64,000 bases of DNA from CANHEE01 sp043777755 (lineage in GTDB: Bacteria; Bacteroidota; Bacteroidia; Chitinophagales; Saprospiraceae), in the NCBI GenBank assembly GCA_043777755.1, contig JAYWHK010000074.1, forward strand, positions 9,294 to 73,293, in the 5' to 3' direction. The notes under the pieces were generated by a model. The model was not told where the DNA came from. It searched no databases and saw only the letters and a program-made list of their open reading frames with translations. Of the stretch, positions 51,301-58,700 are shown one piece after another. Position 1 is the first letter of the stretch. Each line of letters starts with the position of its first letter. The position numbers were made by a program, and so were the translations under genes.

Positions 51301-54300
51301 CTGGACAAACCTGTAAATCTTTCGGATTGTTCATGGTTGGCGTTGGTTTTATCGAAATTTTAAAATCTTTATCCACGCTCGCACAACCATCTTTTTCAGC
51401 ACGATAAGTGATTGTTCCCACTTCCGCAGCTGTTGTGTTGTTGGCTGGTGCAGTGTAAGTTGCGATTTGTGTTGCACCTGTTGCAGCCAAACCAATATTG
51501 GTATTGTTGTTTTGCCAATTAAAATTAGAGCCACTTGGAACAATCACAAAGTCTTGTGAGTCAATGCTTTGCAAAGGACAAACTTCTATATCAGCAATGT
51601 CATTGGTCAAAGGTGTAGGTTTTACAGTAACGCTTGTTGTTTGTAAAGCACTCGAACAACCATTCAAGGTTGCGGTCACTTCAATGTTCCCTGTTTGTGC
51701 AATGCCCGAAATATTGCTTGGTGCAGTATAAGGTAAAATCTGACCAGAACCAGCCGCTTTGATGCCGTTGGCGGTATTTGAATTTGTCCAATTGAACGTT
51801 GCGCCAAAAGGAATACTTGAAAAATCATCTAAATCCACCGTTTCGCCAGCACAAACTGAAATTGGGTCAGGCGTATTGACTTCTGGTGTTGGTTTAATGT
51901 TGATAACGGCTTGTTGCACCAAACTTTCACAACCATTCAAGGTTGTTTTTACACTGACAATAGAAGAAATATCTACGCCTGTTGCGTTTGTTGGCGCATT
52001 AAAAGTAGCAATTTGACCGTTTCCAGAAAGAGCTAAACCAACATTGGTGTTGGTGTTTGTCCAATCGAAAGTACCACCTGTTGGCGTACTGAAAAAATCA
52101 TCAATATTGATGCTTTGTCCAGCGCAAACATTGATGTCGCTTGCTTGATTTACCGCTGGCGTTGGTTTTATAACAATGTTAAAATTTTGAGTTGAACCAA
52201 CACAGCCGTTGAGCGTTGGCGTGATGACAATATTTCCTAACTGATTGCTATTCGTTAAGTTATTCGGAGCTGTATAGTTTTGGATTTGTCCATTTCCACT
52301 TGCTGGCAAACCAATTTGCGTATTGGAATTTGTCCAAGAAAAAGAGCCGCCCGTAGGTGTTGTTGCAAAATCATCAACATCAATTGTTTGTCCAAAACAA
52401 ACGGTTACATCAGCTGGAACATTCATTGTTGGCGTAGGTTTTACAGTAATTGTAAAATTTTTGACTGGACTTCCACAAGTCAGCGCATCAGCAGAAAGCG
52501 TAATGTTGGCAACTTGATTCAAATTCGTTGAATTTGGTAAAGCTGTAAATGTAGGAATTTGTCCTGTTCCCGAAGCGGCTAAACCAATCGCCGTATTGTC
52601 ATTTGTCCAAGAAAAAATTTCGCCTGTTACGTTGGTCACAAAATCCGTTGCATCAATCGTTTCGCCTGGGCAAACCGTGATGTCTATTGGCTGATTCAAG
52701 GTTGGCGTTGGTTTTACTGTAATGTCAAAATCTTTGCTCAATCCAACGCAGCCATTCAAGGAAGGTGTAACAATTATTTTACTCAAAAAATTAGCACCTG
52801 TTGTATTTGTTGGAGCGTTGTATGTTGTGATGTCGCCCGTTCCACTTGCGGAAAGCCCAACTTGTGTGTTGGAATTTTGCCAAGAAAAAGTTGCTCCTGT
52901 TGGGTCGCTAATGAAATCCGTTGGATTAATCGCTTCGCCAGAACAAACAATTATGTCAGACAAAGTATTTAAAACTGGTGTTGGCTTTACTTCAATTGTA
53001 AAAATTTGTGCTGCTTCCGAACAAGCATTAAAAGTTGGAATGACTGTAATCGTTGCATTTTTTACTAAATTTGTATTATTTTGGGTTAAAAAAGAAATAT
53101 CTCCGTTGCCGCTTGCTGCCAAACCAATACTTGGATTGTCGTTTGTCCAAGAAAAAGATGCGCCACTGATGTTTGAGCCAAATTGAATATTGACAGATTC
53201 ATTAGGGCATTTTGATTGATTGGCAAAACCAGTAACACTTGGTTTTGGTTTTACCGTAATCATCATTGTTTTTTCAAAAGTACAGCCGTTAGGCGCAGTT
53301 GCGGTAATTTTTATCGTCGAAATTTGATTAGAAGTTGTTGTATTTAAAGCCGTAAAATCAGCGATTTGTCCTGTTCCAGAAGCTGCCAAACCAATAGTCG
53401 GATTGTTGTTTGTCCAAGAAAAGACCGTTCCAGCGATGTTGCTTACAAAATCATCAACATTGATATTTTCATCTCGACAAACACTAATGTCGGCAGGTTG
53501 ATTCAACGTTGGTCGAGGTGCAACTGTAATATTGAAATTTTCAATTGGACCAACACAAGTATTCAAAATAGGTCGAACAGCTATAATTCCTATAAAATTA
53601 GCAGCTGTAAAATTTTGAGGTGCAGTATAATTAGGTATTTGCCCTGTTCCATTGGCATTTTGACTAATCGCAACATTGTTGTTTGTCCAAGAAAAAGTTG
53701 AACCTGTTGGATTGGTGGCAAACGTTGGTACAGCTATAAAATCGCCACTACACACCGAAACGTCAGCCAAAGGTGTAACAATTGGCGTTGGACGAACCGT
53801 AATCGTAAAATTACGAATCGGACTTACACAACTATTTAATGTAGTGGTTACATTGATAGCACTTATAATATTTGCGCCTGTTGTATTGCTGTTTGAAATA
53901 AAATCAGCGATGTCGCCCGTTCCGCTGAGGTCTGTTAAACCAGTTGCCGCATTGTCATTTGTCCAAGAAAAAGTACCACCTGTTGGCGTGCTTGAAAAAT
54001 CGTCAGGATTGATATTTTGGTCGGGACAAACAATGACATTGTTGAGCGCATTGACTGTAGGCGTAGGTTTTACAGTAATCGAAAAATTACCTGCATCGCC
54101 AACACAAGCGTTGAGTGTTGGAACAACGCCAATATTTCCTGTTTGATTGACATTTGTTGTATTTGTTGCAGCATTAAAAGTAGCGATTTGCCCTACTCCA
54201 CTTCCAGAAAGTCCAATGGTCGGATTTGAATTCATCCAAGCAAAAGTTGCGCCTGTTGGATTGCTTACAAAATCCGTTGCATCAATCGCTTGCCCTGGAC

Positions 54301-55722
54301 AAACAATGAAACTTGCCAAAGGATTTATAATTGGTTTTGGTTTTACAGTAATTGTGATATTCGTAGGATTTCCTACACAAGCATCTAATGTTGGTGTAAC
54401 AGAAACGACACTTGAAATGCTTGCATTTGTTGTATTTGTTGCTGTAAAAGTCAAATTTGTAATACCATTTGCTGCCAAACCAATAGCTGTATTGTTATTT
54501 GTCCAAGAAAAAGAACTGTTTGGAGGCGAGCTTTGTAAAATGATATTTGCAGCATCGTCTGGGCAGTAAGTTGCCGTTGAAGCTGTTGTTACACTTGGTT
54601 TTGGTTTTACTGTAATCGTAAAATTCTTAGTCATTTTACAACCATTTGGCGCAGTACCTGTCACAGCGATGTTCGCAATTTGCGTAATGGTTGTTGTATT
54701 TTGGCTTGAAAAATCAGCAATTTGTCCAGTTCCCGAAGCCGCCAAACCAATAGTGGTATTGTTGTTTGTCCAAGCATAAGTCGTTCCTACAAGCGTACTT
54801 GTAAAATCATCAACGTTGATGTTTTCCGCTGGACAAACCGTAATATTCGCAGGTTGAGAAACAACAGGTGTAGGTTTTATCGTAATGGTAAACGTTTGCG
54901 TTATACCAACACAAGTCAAACGGGTTGGCGTAACGGTAATCGTACTGACAATATCGCTTGTTGTATTGTTCGCTGGCGCAATATAAGAAGCAATATTTCC
55001 CATTCCAGAAGCCGCCAAACCAGTAGCGGTATTGTTATTTGTCCAAGTGTAAGTAACGCTTGTATTTGTACTTGATGTAAAACCTGTTGCTGGAATGGTT
55101 TCACCTGGGCATTTTGAAATATTCGCAGGCGTTGCCAAAACTGGTGTTGCACGGTCAGTAATCGTAAAAGTTCTTTTGCTTGTACAAGTATTTCCCAAAG
55201 CAGAAATTGGAAAAGTAGCTGTTCCCGTAATGGTCGAAACGTAATCCGCACCAGAGTTATTAACAGCCGAAGTAAAAGGCACGATTTGTCCGTTTCCGCT
55301 TGCGACTAAACCAATATTAACATTTGAATTTGTCCAAGAAAAAATTGCCGTATTGGGCGTTCCAACAAAATCCACAGGGTCAATTGGAGAATTTGGACAA
55401 ACTATAATGTTCGTTGGCGTATTGATGGTTGGCGTAGGTTTTTGAGTAATGGTAAAAGTTTTTGCCAAACCAACGCAACCAAAACGACTTGGTGTAACGG
55501 TAATTGTAGCCGTTCTATCTGCGCCCGTAGTATTGTTTGGCGCAGAAAAAGTATTGATTTGACCACTTCCTGCCGCTGCCAAACCAATAGCTGTATTGTT
55601 ATTTGTCCATGAAAAAGTCGTATTATCACTTGGTGTTCCTACAAAATCAGCTGGATCAATGGCTTGATTTTCACATTCTACAGTAATGTTTGCTGGTTGT
55701 GCCATGCTTGGAATTGCATTGA
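45320..55722 (-). repeat. 38-unit coding tandem repeat, about 273 bp per unit
   Basis: By reading the protein I count 38 units, from AQPANITVECENQ (near 55710) to the C-terminus. Units are diverged in DNA but share the TTTTSW-type core, so this is old domain duplication rather than a recent satellite. Similarity is higher between units 4-5 and 9-10, and among 17-19, 22-24 and 26-28. Confidence 0.9.
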
Positions 55723-58700
55723 CCGTCATTCCTCGAGTAAAGCTATCTCTACACGTCGGATATACTTTTAATTCAGAATATAATTTGATGTTGTAAATGC
55801 CAGCGGTATTCCATTTGATGTTAAAATTCCCTGGTCCTGAGACAAGCGTTGGGTTTGCTGTTGTCGTTACGCCATTGATGCTGATTGCACCATAAATTTG
55901 CCATTTGTAATTGTAATACAAAGTATCTGTTCCAGCTGCCGAAAAATCAGCACTGTTCCCTTCGCAAATTGCGCCAGGAAGGTTAAAATTCGGTACAGGA
56001 TTGCAATAAGGTGGCGTATTACAGTTACTTGTAGCAAGCACAGAAGTATTACAAATACAAGCACCTCCTAATTCTACCACAATCGGGCATTTGGTAATCG
56101 CTGTATTTATTTTTTTATAATAATACTTTGTTTCTCCAACAGCAACGGCAGGAACAAACATACTGTTGTCTAACAATTGGTCGCTTGCGGTGACTGTTCC
56201 ACTATTGTCAGCATCAAAATAAACTTTTATTCTTGCACCCAATTTGTCTTGAACAGCGAGGTCGCCTGTGTTTTTTACAGCCACTGAAATAACAGTCATA
56301 GTCCCCATAACCAAGTTGGTCAAAGTACCTGGAACAAAAGTTAAAGTTGGTTTTTTTACTGTAAAACAAACATCTTGCGAGCCTGTACTGACGGGAACGG
56401 CACAAGTGCCGCCTGTCAATACACAAGGTGCATTTCGAGTAGAAATCAATTCTACATTAAAAGTATCTTTCAAACCACAAGCCGCCGAACCTGACGAAAA
56501 CATTTTAAAATCAAATTTCATATCTTGACCAACACCAACATTTGGATTTACTTTCCATTTATAAATCGTATCAGATGGCGGTAAAAAACGCTTGAAAGGA
56601 ATTGCACTCGCTACGTTTGTCAAATTTGTAACGCTGTTCGGAACAATGTATGCTGTATTTGGCATGATTAAAACAATACTGTCTGTATTGGAAGTCAAAC
56701 CAGCACCATCGTTTTTAAAACTCAAATTAACCATAGATGGTGTTCCACAACTTGGAACAGCATCTAAATTGCCCGTAAGTGTTGGTGTCGAAGCATAAGT
56801 ATTACTTACATTAATTGGAATTTTTGAAGCAAAAGCCTTCATTATCAAAGGTTTTTCACAAGGATCTTTAAAGCCTACATCATACGTTGCGCCTGTGTTG
56901 GCTTTAAAACCACATTTTGCAATCACTTTATAAGAAATTTCATACTCTCGATAACTTGCTGGCAAAGGCGAGCCACTTCCTGCCAAACCATATTTGATAC
57001 TGTCCAAAACTCCGCCAATCGCTTGCAAATTGTAGGTTGCAGAATAATCATTTGTAACTGTTGTTGCAGTATTGAGCGCAATACTTGGATTGGGAATTGG
57101 CAAATCTGCACTACCTTTCCACGATAACTTTGAACTGCCTGGCACAATCTCCAAAAACGGTGGTAAATTTATTTTAAAAGTTGGGTCGTACAACCAATTT
57201 ACACCAGAGTTTTTTACAATTACCGCAAAGTCAATCGGCTCACACATATTCGGAATGTAACTCAAAGGTGTTGGCGAAATCTGAATACTTGCTGGTAAAG
57301 GCGTTGGCAACAAGGTTAATTTTATAGGAACTGTTGGGCAGACCAAAGCTGCAAAATTGGCTGGTGGCGTACTCGAACATTGATAACCCAAATCAATATT
57401 TATCATATCTGTTGTGTTGCAACCATTGTAAGTCATACAAATTTTGTAAGAAGTGGCACGGTCAGCAAAGTACATGGTCGGGTCGGTAGCGATTGGGTTT
57501 ATCAATACTCCATTCGCTAACACCTTGGTTATCTGCACATTAGCATTGGCTTGTATTCTGAAAAAATAACGAATCCCTGCTACATCTTCTACGATTGGGC
57601 TAAAATCAAAACATTCTTCATTTTGCGTTTTATAACGAGATACGCCAGCTACATTGGGATTTATCGTAGGCGTTTTAAATTTTAAATTATTCAAATTGTC
57701 AGAAATCGTATTGGAAAAAGGCGTTACTTTTTCCACAACACAATTGTTTTCAAACTTTCCAGAAAGTGTCACGCCTTTTGCTACAGATTGACAAATCGGT
57801 GTCGTAATTTCGTAAATTGGAGAAATAATCAACTCGTAAGTTTCGTCAGGTTTGATGAATTTTCCAGCAGGCGCAGGAAACGTATTGACAAAAAGATTTG
57901 CCAAATTAAACGTAATTTGTTTGTCACCATTTGCCAACGTGGTTTGCGTTCCTTGTGCCAAAATATCTGCAATGGTCGTCGTTTGGCTTCCAGAATGTAT
58001 CAAATCCGCTTTAACTTTTGTAAGGCTATAACCAGACGGAATGGTAATCGTAAATTCGCTAGGAATGGAAAAATTACGGTATTCGTAAGGAAAAATATTG
58101 CTGGCACCGCCATAACTTGCTTTAAAACGAATCCCTGGCCCACTTCCAGCACAAGTCACATCGGTGTTTGCTGTCAAATTGTACCCTGTAATTTCTTGTG
58201 TATAACCAGCAATTGTAAAGGTATTTTCCCAAGAAGAACAGCTATAACGAACAGCATTGTTTGGCGAAAGTGTAGCGTAAAAAGATGGTTTTGTTGCCAA
58301 AATTTGAAGCGTATTTCCAACATTTCCACTGACATAATATTTTGATTTTAAATAGATGCTATCTCTATTTTGGTAATTGGTAATACCAGCACAAGCCAAT
58401 GTTGTTGCGCTCAAATCACGCTGATAAATCGTGCTGTTTGTTCCTGCGGTCGTTGTTGCGTTGATGGTTTTGGTGCAAACAGCTACACCATTTCTATAAA
58501 TCGTAACGACATCGCCAGCGACAGGCGTAAAAATTGGCGTACTCGTTCCTGCTACATTCGGAATACTATCTTTTGAATAAATATAAGTCCAATTTGGGTG
58601 TGCAGCGGTCGTTCTGATAATACCACCAAAAGCAGTTTGAACGGTATCGCCCAACATCGCACGACGTATTTTCAACAAAGAAGTATTGGCATTATACGTA

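Noticed and set aside
46214..54569. Plus-strand ORFs of 100-190 codons opposite the giant gene
   Set aside because: They are periodic shadows of the minus-strand repeats, with no start context or recognisable domains.
45320..55722. A 273-bp periodic array that could suggest a CRISPR or satellite
   Set aside because: It is a continuous open reading frame with diverged protein-domain repeats. There are no short identical repeats with unique spacers.
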